A model generated the notes under the pieces. The model was given only the letters and a program-made list of their open reading frames with translations, was not told the origin of the DNA and did not search any database. From Bombyx mori (lineage: Eukaryota; Arthropoda; Insecta; Lepidoptera; Bombycidae): a stretch of 64,000 bases of DNA. A program made the translations under genes and the position numbers. This document shows, piece after piece, positions 34,518-46,566 of the stretch; position 1 is the first letter of the stretch, and every line of letters starts with the position of its first letter. The stretch is from the NCBI RefSeq assembly GCF_030269925.1, contig NC_085124.1, positions 12,710,001 to 12,774,000 on the forward strand. Direction: 5' to 3'.

Positions 34518-35561
34518 TACGACAGAGCCATCAGAAAACAAGGAACACAATTACTTATTAAACAGTCAGCCAGCAGATAATTGATAAGAGGCTGATAATG
34601 AAAAAGTTGAAGAAGCCTTTCTCTTGTTTTTTTCCAGCTAAGATAAACAGACGCTCTGGTACCAAGCTGCACAAATTGGTTAGTGGTTAATTGAGTCCAC
34701 AGATTCCATATTACGTTGTAACCACGAGCATGTTTACGAGTAATTAAAATTTTATTACAGCGGTATACCCTGCTAAGGGATCAATTGAAGTAGGTTATAT
34801 TCTACAGGAAATACATGAAGAAGAGTTATATTTAGGGTTTTCATATTAAAGACAATACCACTGATAGCTCACTATAGCAGAGCGCAAACATTCCAGATAC
34901 TTTAAGGAGATTCCGAATTCTTCCCTTAATTTAGGGTGCAAGGAATTCATTCCAAGGACATGCCCTGTTGCAGCGTATTGAGAGTATTCCTTATAGGACA
35001 ATAAAATCTCCCAGAGGTGTTATGGTGACGTGTCACTGATCATCTAGGCTTTTATTTATCGCAATGATGTCATTGGAACATATAGTCGTTGTCAAATTAA
35101 TATCTGCTGTGGGCATTTCGACTTTTGACTACAACGACTAGTTTAGCTAAGAATTTTTTGTAAAGATAGCAAAATAGTCATACTGCTAGTAGGGGTGCTA
35201 GTAGATTAGATTTTATTTTGACAAAGACAATGGTCATACGCGTTAATATCGGTACATAATTCATTGCAGGAAAATAAATCATGTTGACTACTAGCTGTGT
35301 ACTCTCGTTTATTTGAAGCATTTTTAGATTTTTTATCGATAATTTTATAATATAATTAATCAAAATAATTTAACATATATCAACTCGCACAGCAGAACAA
35401 GTCTTCCAATGCGCTTGAAGGAGGCACAGTTCACAAGATACTGGCTACGTTACCTCGTTGGACGGCCAGACTCACTCTCTGTGCAAGTAGCTGTTGATAT
35501 TTTATACGGCTTGTTAATATTAACTATATTGTATTGTTTTTATAGTATATACGTTAATATT
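34518..35561. other. Intergenic, nothing recognised
   Basis: AT-rich; no coding or repeat call. Confidence 0.4.
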
Positions 35562-35775
35562 GTATGGAAGTGGGCGGGGCACGTTGTTAGAGGAAAGGAA
35601 AAATGGAGCAAATTAACTACACATTGGTACCCAAAGGAAGGCAGGAGGAAAAGAGGCAGACAACAAAAAAGACGGGACGATGATATCAGGAAAGTTGTGG
35701 GCATAAGATAGAGTAGAGTAGCCAAAGAGAGATCAGAATGAAGTAGGTTAGAGGAGGCCTTTGCCAATTGGCAAA
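35562..35775 (+). mobile_element. Non-LTR retrotransposon ORF2 C-terminal fragment
   Basis: Reads WKWAGHVVRGKEKWSK, RRKRGRQQKRRDDDIRKV, a stop, and then RVAKERSEWSRLEEAF. This is the typical end of RTE-like and related LINE ORF2 proteins (W.WAGHI.R ... GRP..RW.DD). Broken by at least one stop. Confidence 0.6.
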
Positions 35776-36932
35776 TGGACTCACAGAAAGTAAAGAAACA
35801 TCAAATACTTGAACAATTTTAATTTTGTAAAATACATATATATCACTCTAAGTACAGTAGCTTAAGAAACATAATTGTATATCTGTGGTCCGAATAAAAG
35901 GCTTTATCATTATTTATTATCCTGTACGAAGTTTTTATTCTCGAATTTTTATAAATTTCGGTAAATGCTCAAAAAACCACGGGCCTACGCCAAGTGGTGT
36001 TCATTTTCCAGTTTTAGTTTCGTCTGATGTTTCGTCCTGCAAAAACTTCCGAACAATCCGTTACGTATTTAAAATTATGGCTTTTTGAATGGTAAAAAAT
36101 ATATTTTCGGGCAAATCTAATAGCTTGATGGAGTGGTGAAGGTACTTTGGTATTGGTATTTGGACTCCAGTGCTGGAAAGCACCAGTGGCACAATATATA
36201 CTTTATTCATTTTCCTAACTCTAGTAATTTCTTCCTTTAATTCTGTATTATTATTATTTATTTATATTTATTTAAAATCTTATTAATTACATAATATTTT
36301 TTAAGAAAGATATTAAAAATACAATTTTTTTAAAACACTATACCTATTAAAATAGACTGCCGCTGATGGCGGTGTCTACGACACAAGCCATCAGTGGTTA
36401 GGACTCCAGAGTGAGAAACCTCTTCACAATGCGTGCAGTATCTAGGATAACTGCTTTCTGTATTAGGAGGCCCTTAACCCAGCTGGATAACGAAAGTTTC
36501 TTAAGATGTTGATCAAAACTTTTCGCTTACAAACCGTGTACTGACACAACTATTGGAACAATGTTTATTATTATTACGTTAATATTGTATCGTTTTTATT
36601 AAAGTTTCACAGCCCTGACACTCCACTTAACGTATTAGGGTGCCTTGTTCGGCGTCTAATACGATAATTCGCTTACAGTCCGCCATTTTATTCACTATTA
36701 AAGTTTCTAATATTAGGTACTAGCTTCATTGCAGTTTTTAAAACATAAACCGATAAATGCAATCTAATTGATATTGCATAAATATTCTATATGTTCATTT
36801 ATTTTTTATCTGTTTTGCTTCGATTCTCTATTTTTTTTCATTCTTTATTAGAGCACCTATTAGGTTAAGTTTATTGTTAGTAAAAACATCTAGGAATATG
36901 GAATATGCTATTCTTCAATGGAAACGATCGTA
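35776..36932. other. Intergenic, nothing recognised
   Basis: AT-rich; no coding or repeat call. Confidence 0.4.
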
Positions 36933-37085
36933 AAAGTTCTGAAATGGTCACCGCGCAGCTGAAGATGCAGCGTGGGTGAATCTGCCACTAGATGAACCAA
37001 TGGGCAGTTGAAGGTCGCAGAAATTAGCTGAAAGCCGGCAGAACAGGACCGGTCACTGTTTTGAGCCTTGAGGAAGGCTATGGAT
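36933..37085 (+). mobile_element. Decayed RTE-like LINE ORF2 C-terminal fragment
   Basis: With three stops one still reads KVLKWSPRS, CSVGESATR, LKVAEIS and AEQDRSLF, in register with the better-preserved copy at 40444-40668. Strongly decayed. Confidence 0.45.
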
Positions 37086-38251
37086 GTCTATAGACAGAAA
37101 GTCCTATAGGACGACAGTGAACTCCTTATTCAAATTGGGATACGTTGCTGGTTCACTGCGATAGGAAGGGAGATGGTATTCACAATACCGTCAGGAAATA
37201 TTAACTCACAATGTGCTCTACTAGTACTCAGATAGTAACTACAGTAGAACAATAGGCACCTCAGTAAAACAATACAGCGTGGATACTACAAATGGATAAA
37301 TAGTGAGCAGTATTAAGGTATGGCATATGATCTGGCAATGGAAGTTCGGGAATGGGCGAGTGTGCAGATCGTTGAAAATCAAACGCGCTATGACATTTTG
37401 TGGCAATTTATTTTCAGAATAAATGCGAAAATGCTTTACATTTTTTTGAGAGTATTATCAAATTAAAAGATTAGAAAATTCACATTTTATGAGCTACCTA
37501 CGAATTCATTGTTAAGGAAGTGACATATTTACTATATAGGTCTATGGACATATTAAGTGTATAATCTATGGAAGTGACAGATTGTTTTGACAGCCAGTGA
37601 GAGCTATTCTTAATAAATTTGACACTATGTAAGGCTTATGCCTTTTAGCTTATACAGCCAATTTATATTTATAATGGACTGAATAGAATAAATAATATTT
37701 CTATCGAGTAGAAGGCAATGTTAATTGCATGAAGGAATAGAGACAGATATTTGTAAAGACGGAAAATATATTTTAAATCCATCGAAGTTATAAGACTTAT
37801 TAGTCATGGACCCATAGAAGCAAAGCCTGATGAGTGAAAGCACCGAATAATCTCTGTAGTTCTGGAAAGCGTTTTACCTAAGTGACTAATCAAAAACATT
37901 TTCGAAATACCGCCAACGCAATCTCTTGCGCTTCGATAAATTTCACGTCTTTGGCAACCTTCCTAAATGCATTTATCTAAGTCTTGTTGTTTAGCGGTGC
38001 TCAATAAATCGGGGCGGGCAAGGGGCTTTCGATCCAACTGCTAATGGCAATTTATTTGTCGTCTGAATCACTTGCAATCGGGCGGATGGAGGAGTGGAGA
38101 CGCCGAACGGTTTAGGGGAATACCGTTCGACTTTATTTATTAGTATTTAGCCATGATTTTTTTTAATAGTTCCAACAGCTTAGGCAGCTATGTTTTTAGG
38201 ATCACGTTTTTAATTAATTTTCGAATTGATTACTGTAACTTTATTGTGTAG
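37086..38251. other. Intergenic; possible very degenerate Bm1 near 37125-37190
   Basis: The segment attcaaattgggatacgttg... gatggtattcac resembles minus-strand Bm1, but too weakly to call. Otherwise nothing recognised. Confidence 0.3.
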
Positions 38252-38388
38252 GATTCCAATGCAGACCTAAACACCAATAATAAGGGTGGGCCCGGGGACT
38301 GGATTGGCGCCCTTCCGAGGTTTTCTTCAAGATCGCGCGTTCGTCCGCGCCAGTGGGAAAGAGGTGGGCGTTAATATTCTTTACTTTA
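38252..38388 (+). pseudogene. CPR: NADPH-cytochrome P450 reductase-like fragment
   Basis: One frame (38271-38388) reads TPIIRV then [16 protein letters not shown], followed by GKEVG and NILYF. This matches the NADPH-binding segment of diflavin reductases, closest to cytochrome P450 reductase (known pattern GPGTG-APFRGF). Upstream residues FQCRP look like the same protein in another frame, implying a one-base deletion near 38268, and the codon expected for Met before Val is Arg. Homology stops at about 38388, where LINE sequence begins. About 45 residues of a protein of about 680 are seen. It is most likely a pseudogene scrap; a genuine exon is less likely because the frame is broken and no good donor site follows. 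Confidence 0.6.
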
Positions 38389-38408
38389 CTTCGCAGCGCA
38401 GTGGTTGG

Positions 38409-38579
38409 TGGTGCAAGGGAAAGTCGAAGGCAAAAGAACTCGCGGACGATCTCCAACAAGATGGACTGACCTCATAGAATCTGTGACTCACTCCAACATA
38501 AGTGATTGCTCTCACTGCGAAACACCGTGCCACATGGCGTCGCATCGTGAGAGCATCGGTATCGCAGGATCCGACTGAT
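38409..38579 (+). mobile_element. LINE ORF2 C-terminal fragment
   Basis: Reads [20 protein letters not shown] and further decayed residues to a stop, the typical GR.P.RW.D end of arthropod LINE ORF2. It is followed by a Bm1-like tail. Confidence 0.5.
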
Positions 38580-38589
38580 GCATGATGGT

Positions 38590-38647
38590 AACAGCATAAC
38601 ACCAGGTGAGCCATGAGCTTGTCCACCCATTTAAGCAATAAAAAAAA
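38590..38647 (+). mobile_element. Bm1 tail fragment
   Basis: Last ~55 bp of Bm1 (aacaccaggtgagccatgag... taagcaataaaaa). Confidence 0.65.
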
Positions 38648-40214
38648 CGATATTTTGAAAACCAAGGACATTTGAGCCTGATGTAAGTCTTGCTTTATTT
38701 ATTTAGAAATATATCTTCCTCTGTCAATGATAGTGAAATAGTTCCGATTTAATCCCATTTAATTTAAATCTTAAATGAAACGACCTCATGGCATTTCGCT
38801 CTTGTAAATTTAATAATTTATATGTATTTAATGTTATAATGATGGAAATAATGGCGTCGCATGAAGCTGATTGCCATCCTTAAAAAAAAATTACAACTTA
38901 GAAAAAACGCAAAGGGTTCCTTAAATAAAACATACTTCAATGGATGATATGTGCCTACGCAGACAATAATGTATGTAATATATATGAGGAGTGAATGTAT
39001 GAGGGTCTGTTGATTACTGCGCTCATTATCAGCGGCGTGGGGGTGTATATGCTTGCTTGCTTTGTGAAGAACGATGTGTTTGCAAAAAAATAATATAAAG
39101 CTTCGCACGAAATAATAAAAATCTGTAGGTATGTGATAGTGTCGTGTAGACAAAGATTTTTGCGTTATTATTTATAATTTTTTTGTTTATTTAAATGTTT
39201 GTATTCGTAATAAGTAATAAACGTTGTCGCAGGCCCAAGTTGGTAATACACTGTCATCTCTTTTGCTGTTTACCGTTGCTAAAATTTTACTTATATTTCT
39301 TTCAATACGTTACTTCCGACGTTTCGTATACTTTACATTTTGTCGTGGTCACGGATGACCGGTCATCGTGAGAATAAAAGACGCGAGCTTAAACCCCAAA
39401 AGTAGCTTTAGTCACGAAATTCGCCAACCGTTAAGGCGACTTGAACTTTAGATACAAAAGCTAGAAACTCAAACTGAATAAGTAGCACCGATGGTATTTC
39501 TATCAAATATTTCATTGGCACTGTCAATAGTAACGACTGACTTTAAGTCCGAGTATCCCTTGTCCACCATCATTAAAATCTTTACGGAGCATAGAGTAAT
39601 ATCTTTCGGAACATAATTTAAAAAAAATACAGTAAATACATATTGAAATGAAAACACTAATACAAGAATCTATTAATTCAAAATCGAGCCGTATTAAAAC
39701 TTACAACAACGTCTGATATTATTTATCGAACGTTTTGGATATAAGCCCAAGAGAATCTGAAGTGTGTGACCCCTTCGACTTGCATCTCCATTAATTCACA
39801 GTGCATTTAGTTTTTCGCGTTTTCGTACATAAAACATTCATTACTGAATGCATTTGCTAACGAAGGAAGCGCCTTACGGTTTACATAGCATCAGTAGGTA
39901 CGAGAGCTTTGAATTTTATTTTGGGAAGAATTCAAACAATTTCGTGTTTACAGGACATATGAGATTTTACGGTCGACTACGACATATTTATGTTGTGAGC
40001 ATCAGTTGGCTTTTTGCTGATATACTGTCGTGGTAGCCGCGAATTGAAATAGCCCGAGGAGGGCCCTAAAAATATCCTTGGGCACGCGCTCTGCTTTCCA
40101 CATCTGCAGACCGTCATGTTCCACATACCCCGCGTGCCCCCTAGCCGCAGTAATCTCATAAGAGTTTCGGATCTTGTTTGAAAAAAAAAAACAACTTTGT
40201 CGAACTTCGATGGT
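38648..40214. other. Intergenic; unclassified repeat near 39300-39430
   Basis: 39310-39420 shares tatactttaca, cgtggtc, cggatgac and a downstream aaaccc block with 47590-47720, suggesting a low-grade dispersed repeat. The rest is not recognised. Confidence 0.35.
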
Positions 40215-40430
40215 CAGTCATCGTGGTCTAAAGGATAACACGTCCCGTGTACTGGTATCGAGCGATGCAACAGTGCCGGTGTTCCAATGTCTTTAGACAG
40301 ATATTAATTTTTCTAACCAAATATTCGCTTGATAAGGTTAACTAAACTGTTATCGAACGATATCCACAGTGAAGGAATAGCATCGTGTAATAAAAAATCA
40401 GACCCTTAAAATTTTGTAATGACTCATCAT
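40215..40430 (+). mobile_element. Diverged Bm1 SINE, 5' half
   Basis: Head tcatcgtggtctaaaggata with A box, gccggtgttccaatg in place of the B box, then gtgaaggaatagcatcgtgt. The 3' half is absent. Confidence 0.65.
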
Positions 40431-40443
40431 CATCATCACCACA

Positions 40444-40668
40444 GCCTGTCCACTGTCCACTGCTGAACATAGGCCTCTCTAACTGATATCCAGTGCGGCC
40501 GGTCCGTTGCCACCTGTATCCAATGTGACCCAGCGATTCTCACTAGGTCATGGATCCATCTGGTAGGAGGCCGTCTGACACTGCGCTTGTCAGTACGTGG
40601 TCTCCACTCGAGGATCCATCTGCCCCATCGGACTTCCGATCTTCGCGCTATGTGGCCTGCCTACTGCC
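40444..40668 (-). mobile_element. RTE-like LINE 3' end with CAT/ATG repeat tail
   Basis: Minus strand reads WILEWRPRTDKRSVRRPPTR, W-hDLVRIAGSHWIQVA and VREAYVQQW, the characteristic C-terminus of an RTE-like ORF2. A short trinucleotide repeat (catcatcatcatc at about 40428-40440) follows in place of poly-A, as is usual for RTE 3' ends. Confidence 0.7.
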
Positions 40669-40690
40669 AATTCAGCTTGCTTTAATAACT

Positions 40691-41689
40691 TTGTAGTTAC
40701 TATGGACTCTCAACACCAGATGGATCGGGATATCAAGGCCCTGAAACAGCGATACTTTAAGACAATTTTTTTTTGTATGGAAACTATCGACGTCTTGTAG
40801 CGGACGCCCCTAAACTTATATGTTGTTAAACTTAAGGCATTTAATTATTGTTTAACTAAAGACAGAAAATAAAAAAATTAATATATCATACAAGTCTTTA
40901 TTAAATTTTATCAATTTGTGGTGTATGAAAATTTACAAAATTCTTTAATAAAAATAAAATATAGGATAGTTCATATGTTACTACCATTTACAGGAGCAAT
41001 GAGAAATTAATCGAAGTGAAGCCATCTAGTGGCCGACGCCCGTAAACATTTTTGTTGAGCGCTTGAGTTGCTTATCTATAACTAATTTATGTGTATTATC
41101 TATGCGGGACCTGGTTGACATATCCACGCAATAAATAGAAGTAAAAATATACAATATCATTCCCGGCTCTTGGATTAAAAGCTGAAACAAAAATGGCCGC
41201 GTACATAGGTCTTTGTCTATAGAGCCGTAGTTCCGGCGACGAAACTCAGTAATGATCTCCTCTCTGTAATGACTCCCTCCCATCGCAGCGTCATTCGTTT
41301 TAAAACAATGACATTACGCGTAGTTTCAGAGGCTTCTTCTTCTAGTGTATTTTTAATTTGATATAATTATATATACTATTATGTAAGGCTTCTGATGGCT
41401 CCATATAATCGTGGTAAGATTTAATTTCCTTTTATGTAATACCTACTTTCACTTTTTATTTTTGAAACAAAGAAATTTACCATTTCCAAGGTAACATATC
41501 GACAATACAGCAGTTCAGTAATAGCTACTAACAAAAACGGTTGACAAGCAAAGTTGTTCTGGGTCATTAAAAAAAATATGAGAATCTCAAAGATAAATAT
41601 AAAAAATGAAAAGATAAAATATATAAAAATGAATATACTTTTTTACTGTGTGCTAAAGCAGTCACTCTTGATGTCTGATGGTCTTAACA
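40691..41689. other. Intergenic, nothing recognised
   Basis: AT-rich; no coding or repeat call. Confidence 0.4.
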
Positions 41690-42075
41690 GGCCATTTCAG
41701 CGAAACACTAACAAGTAGATGAGCTCACGGGGCTCAAACCTCATGATCTTGCTAACACTAACCCTAGCAAGAGCAGTGCTTCGCAGAATCTACCACCGGA
41801 TCGGAAACGCGACCCACTGAGAAAATCCGGCGAGAAAGTCAGTGGGCTGTGTCTATGAGTTAATTTATTCAACGAGAACTTCGTCGCAAGCGACGGGTTC
41901 GAAGAGAACGACGACCGGTGCTTGAGGTACCTAAAAGCATCGTTAGTGGATCGGCAGGATCCGAAATGACGTGTTTTGGGCGACGTCGACTGTTCACGAT
42001 TCGATCCGCGGGATCGGGAATGCAGTTACCGGCAGCTGCGATGAGAGGGTTCTCGTGTCGTGCCGCTTTTTTAAA
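41690..42075 (-). mobile_element. Jockey-like LINE 3' end including ORF2 terminus
   Basis: 3' UTR blocks (gtgagctcac-like, atctaccaccggatcggaaa) at 41720-41850, then antisense ORF2 end: AAAGNCIPDPADR, RRRPKHVISDPADPLT, the same region as in the LINEs at 7816 and 43800. TSD not identified. Confidence 0.72.
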
Positions 42076-42299
42076 ATGGAAAGTCCTCTAATAACGGACT
42101 GTGGATGTGCACAATCGGTTCAAGTGACACCTAAGGACGAACTCTGCTCCGGTGGCGAGTGGTCCGACCTTGAAAACGTTGATGACGGTATCTTCTCAAA
42201 TACTTCCACAGAGCACTCCCCAAGGGACATACGACACAACATAAATCTTGAGGTTTCAGTCATCATTGTCATAATGATTAATTTCGAAGTGTAGCGAAA

Positions 42300-43065
42300 T
42301 GTAGTTGCCGCAAATCTCACATATGTGAGCTTATCGGTATCTGATGTAATGTAGTCAGGGATGGAGTTACGCCTAGGCCTCACGCCAGGGCCTGGTAAGG
42401 TATGATTTAAGGGGCGGCAAAATTTTTGAAGTGTCTAAATTTCAGAGACGCAAAAAAGTTGTGATAGTCCTCCTTAGAAAATTAGTTCAGATTAATTTAA
42501 ATTTAAAATAAAAGTAGTGGATCAAAATTAAATAAAATTTATTTTAATTTTAAGGGCGGCGCGATAAATAGGGCCTAGGGTGGCATCAAGCCTAAATCCG
42601 TCACTGAGTGCAGTGATGAATTAAAATATCAGCAAGCTCTCAAACTATAGAAATAGTATTTTTACATACACTAGAGAAAATGGCGGAGAGAGTTAAGGGG
42701 TTTTAAATGAATAGCGTTTTGTAATATCAGATAGTGAATTTTAGGAGTGTGGGAGGACGGAAAATGCTTTTAGTGTTATTATTTACTTCTTTTACAGTTT
42801 AAAAAAAAAATTACACCACTGTACGTTGGTCATGGCCTTCGGCGGCGGATTCAATCTATATCCTTTATATTGTTCGTAAAATTAATGGAGTTTTTTTATA
42901 TTATTATGTTTACCTTCGATTGGCTACGGTAAATTAACCTTTGACATTGGTAGTCTTCTTTAATGCACTTTGAAGGTTTTTGTGACCGTAGTCGAAAGAT
43001 ATTCTGCTCAGCTCCAAGATATGAAGTCGATGTTTCAGTGGTATTTTCTAAAGACAGTCCTTGCC
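42300..43065. other. Intergenic, nothing recognised
   Basis: AT-rich; no coding or repeat call. Confidence 0.35.
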
Positions 43066-43162
43066 TTCAAATTGGGATGCGTTATTGCCTTGCGGCAAAA
43101 ATAGAAGAGGTGGTGGTACAATGCGAGCTCACAAAACGTCCCGCCACCAGAAAAACGGTAGT
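43066..43162 (-). mobile_element. Strongly diverged Bm1 fragment
   Basis: cttcaaattgggatgcgtta, ggcaaaaatagaagaggtgg and gtcccgccaccag align with the minus-strand Bm1 body. Confidence 0.5.
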
Positions 43163-43799
43163 TAAGTACTAGTGTTATATAAAGTATGTATATGACGAAA
43201 AAACTGGGTTCATATTGTTTTTTTTTTTAAATGATGACGTCATTGTGGCTGACGTCATTCTCTTTATCATTGCCATTGCCACCCATTGTGACAGTAATTA
43301 AAACTTACTATTTCAAACAATTCCTTTTATTAAATTTCTGCGGTACTATAATAAAAACTGCGAGGTTCGGCTACTCAAATCGGACTGTGTAGCGCGATAA
43401 CAGCCAATCGTATTTATAATACAACAGTGAGGTAGGTTGTTCATTAATTTTCCTGAATACAGTCCTAAAACAATTGTTGACATGCGTTGGACTTATAACA
43501 GTTATCCAACCATATTAACATTGAGGAAACAGTTAACTCTAACCATTCTAGTTAACTAAATAGCAGGGTTGCGCCGATATATACTATATTTATAAATAAA
43601 AATACATGGCAAACGACTTCCATTGAAAATCACGACGTACGTACGATGTTGATCAAAAATTCAAAGATACCGATTCGATATTCGTTGAAAGTTTGTGAAG
43701 TTTTGGAAGGGTCCTACACATGTGTGCAACAAGCATATGTTACGCGAATTTATTGCATATAGAATTCCTGTTTTGTTAATTGATGCACTGGATCTCTAT

Positions 43800-44373
43800 G
43801 TGGCCCGTACCAACTAGAAGCCCCTTCAGGTTATTCAATCACGATTCTGTAGGATAGCCGTCGGAGCACCATGATATCTGAGGAACGTGGATCTCCACGA
43901 TAACCTGGAGCTCGATTCAGTTAGTAAGTATCTAGAGTCGGCATCGCTGCACCATTTTGAGAAGGCGGCACGACATGAGAACCCTCTTGTCGTGGCCGCT
44001 GGAAACTACATACCCGATCCTGTAGACCCAATAGTAAACCGTCGACGTCGCCCAAAGCACTTCATTATAGATCCTCCTGATCCATTAACGGTGCTTTTAG
44101 TTACGATAAGCACCTGTCACCGTCCTCGTTGAACCCGTCGCTTGTGACGTAGAGCTCGACGAGCGAATTAACCCATAGACACAGCCCATTGAGTTTCTCG
44201 CGGATCTTCTCAGTGGGTCGCGTTTCCGATCCGGTGGTAGATTCTGCGAAGCACTGCTCTTGCTAAGGTCAGTGTTAGCAACAGTCCGGTTTGAGCCCCG
44301 TGAGCTCACCTACACACGTTAGGGTGAAGCTGAAATAGCCTCTCAAGGCTATCAACATAGGTAGGAAAAAAAA
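43800..44373 (+). mobile_element. 5'-truncated Jockey-like LINE with 10-bp TSD
   Basis: The ORF2 end is readable at about 43830-44130 (FCRIAVGAP, VDLHDNLELDSVSKYLESAS, RRRRPKHFIIDPPDPL), then the canonical 3' UTR ends ctatcaacataggtagg plus A-run. The direct repeat ggatctctat at 43790-43799 and 44374-44383 is the TSD. An in-frame stop follows the GAP motif, so the coding part is dead. Confidence 0.85.
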
Positions 44374-44453
44374 GGATCTCTATTGAGCATTGGTTGCGAA
44401 ATACTGATTGAAGAATATGTTATAAGTGACATCTAAATTGTGAACTCAATATC

Positions 44454-44580
44454 ACGAAGCAATCACGATATAAGGGACAGAGGAGTGACTGTTGAGATAG
44501 CGGATGATAGAAGAGAATGGAATAGAAAAATTACCTGTGTCGATCCCACCGAATGGGACAAAGAAGAAGAACATTATGAA
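44454..44580 (+). mobile_element. LINE ORF2 C-terminal fragment
   Basis: Reads VEIADDRREWNRKITCVDPT then EWDKEEE, a typical LINE terminus (ADDR..W...I...DPTEWD), followed by an AAG-rich stretch. Confidence 0.45.
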
Positions 44581-45084
44581 GCACGTGATTTTAGGCGCCC
44601 ATGTTGAATAGGTTTTGTTTAATTATTGTATAATTACCAAAAATTGGGTATTATGAGTAAAGAATTACCATTGGCGGCATTTACGGTGTTAATATTTAGA
44701 GACTCCGGTAAGAACTTTACACCATCAGGGTCGTGAGTTCACCAGTTACCCAACTAAACAATTTTGTATAGCATGTAGGCACTGCATCAAAACTATTCAA
44801 CACGGTTCATAAATAATTCAACTCTTGCTTCGTAAACATATGTACACTCCACAAATGACGTCAAATTTAAAAGTATCCACACGAAACTTTATTTAAACGG
44901 TAAGAAGTCTACGAACGTATCTCTCAGGTCGTGTTGATGTAGTGAAATTGTGCCGTAACAGTATTCTGACTCTTCGGCGAGAATGTACTAAAATGAAATT
45001 TGAATATTGTATGATATGTCATAGGTGAAGTGCATAGGTCATCTTTTCACTTGAGACTATTGAAAAAAGATTTGTTTTTTTTAT

Positions 45085-45264
45085 CCCACGGACATCCACT
45101 GCTGGACATAGGTCTCCTCCAAGGTTTGCCACAATAGCCGGTCCTTCACCGCATTCAGTGGGTTCCCGGGACTTTTAGATGGTCGTCCAATTTCTGAAAG
45201 GACTGCCCAAAGTACACTTTCCTGTATGCGGTAATCACTCGAGAACTTTCTGGCCCCAGCGGCC
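45085..45264 (-). mobile_element. RTE-like LINE ORF2 C-terminal fragment
   Basis: Minus strand reads KFSSDYRIQESVLWAVLSEI, GRPSKSP and LLWQTLEETYVQQWMSVG. The last block is the same EAYVQQW ending as at 40444. Only about 60 codons remain. Confidence 0.55.
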
Positions 45265-45929
45265 ATCTTTTCTACGAGTATTCTTTATTCTTTTTTTATT
45301 GTATACAATACAATAATTGCGAAAAGTTATAAAATGGCGAGCTTAACTCAACAACTGAGTTATCTACCAGCTAGCCGTTCTTAAAGAGGGAGAGTTTTAC
45401 ATAAGTGGGTAGAAGAGTACAATCTAATTATTGTGTCTTGACCACTGCCACTTTAATCTTGCGATCCTTCGGGCTTATTTACCTTAGTTCTTCTGCGAAT
45501 CTCCTCATTCCTGATTCGATTTCGCAAAGAAACTCCGAGTACCTATAGTTATCTCCATTATGTTTTGGGTGACCTTAAGTCTTCTGCTAAGGCTCATTCT
45601 GAGCAACCACGTCTCATTGCCGTATCATCATCATGGCATCATCGTCATCATTGGCAACACAAATAATGGTCATAGACTTTCGTCTTTCGACCACTTTCGT
45701 CTGCGGTGTTTGGGATGTGAATATTTTGCGCAGTCTCCCGAACGCAGCTTAAAAAACACATTAGTATATAAATTGCATGTATTTTTCATAGGGGTTGGAA
45801 AAGGGGGATGAAAAGTTGTATGGAAGTATTGTAATTTTTAGAGCTAAAAGCTTAAAATTTATTTTTTAGGCTGTGGATTCGGTATAAATAAATATGAAAC
45901 TAAGCTGTGTAAGCTCACAATAACACATA
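45265..45929. other. Intergenic, nothing recognised
   Basis: No coding or repeat call. Confidence 0.35.
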
Positions 45930-46241
45930 GGCTATATTTTTAAAAAATATACTGTAAATAACCCAAAATATAACGATAAGTGTCAAGTAAGAAGGATAAA
46001 AATCTGTCATCTCCGAGCCATTTTTGCGTGCGCCGCAAAAACCGTTGCTTGGAGTTACACGAATACATATAATGTAAAATGGAAATGCTTATCTTATATA
46101 GTCATACAAAAATGCCCGTGAGAGCATATATCTATCTTTTATTTGTAAGCCACTATCGCCAAGATCGTGAACCTAATTTATGAAGAGGAAAGATTAGATT
46201 TTTTGTTTGTTACGTTATTTTTTATTGTGTTTGCTAATGTC

Positions 46242-46566
46242 AGGATAAGATTAGTATGCCTATGGCGCGCACATGGCGGTACCTGGGTCCCCGCCCAGCC
46301 GGAGTGGAGGAGCTCGTTGGGGTTTAGTCGGTAGTCGTTAAGCTGGGCGGGTTTGGCGAGAGCTGAACTTAGCCCAGCGCGCCTTTCTAAAGGCGTAGTC
46401 TCCGTGGACCAATTGGTTGAGGGCGCGGACCTCGGTTCGCGACTTCTTCCTCTTTCTTCCACCGGAGGCGCGGAGTCCGACATAACCCGGTCCGACCCCC
46501 GTGGGCAGGGTATCCGTAAAGACTAGGATTCCCCATCGATACCAAAAAAAAGGATAAGATTAGTAT
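46242..46566. repeat. Target-site duplication of the R1-clade fragment
   Basis: The 16-bp direct repeat at 46242-46257 and 46551-46566 flanks the fragment exactly, with the poly-A on the right side as expected for target-primed reverse transcription. Confidence 0.85.
46258..46550 (+). mobile_element. 3'-end fragment of a related R1-clade retrotransposon, with TSD
   Basis: About 293 bp homologous to the 3' UTR of the element at 11835-16119 and ending in a run of A. It is bounded by a perfect direct repeat, aggataagattagtat, at 46242-46257 and 46551-46566. That is a 15-16 bp target-site duplication; the first A is ambiguous with the tail. The fragment is therefore a severely 5'-truncated retrotransposition event. 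The target was a Helitron that resumes on both sides. Confidence 0.85.
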
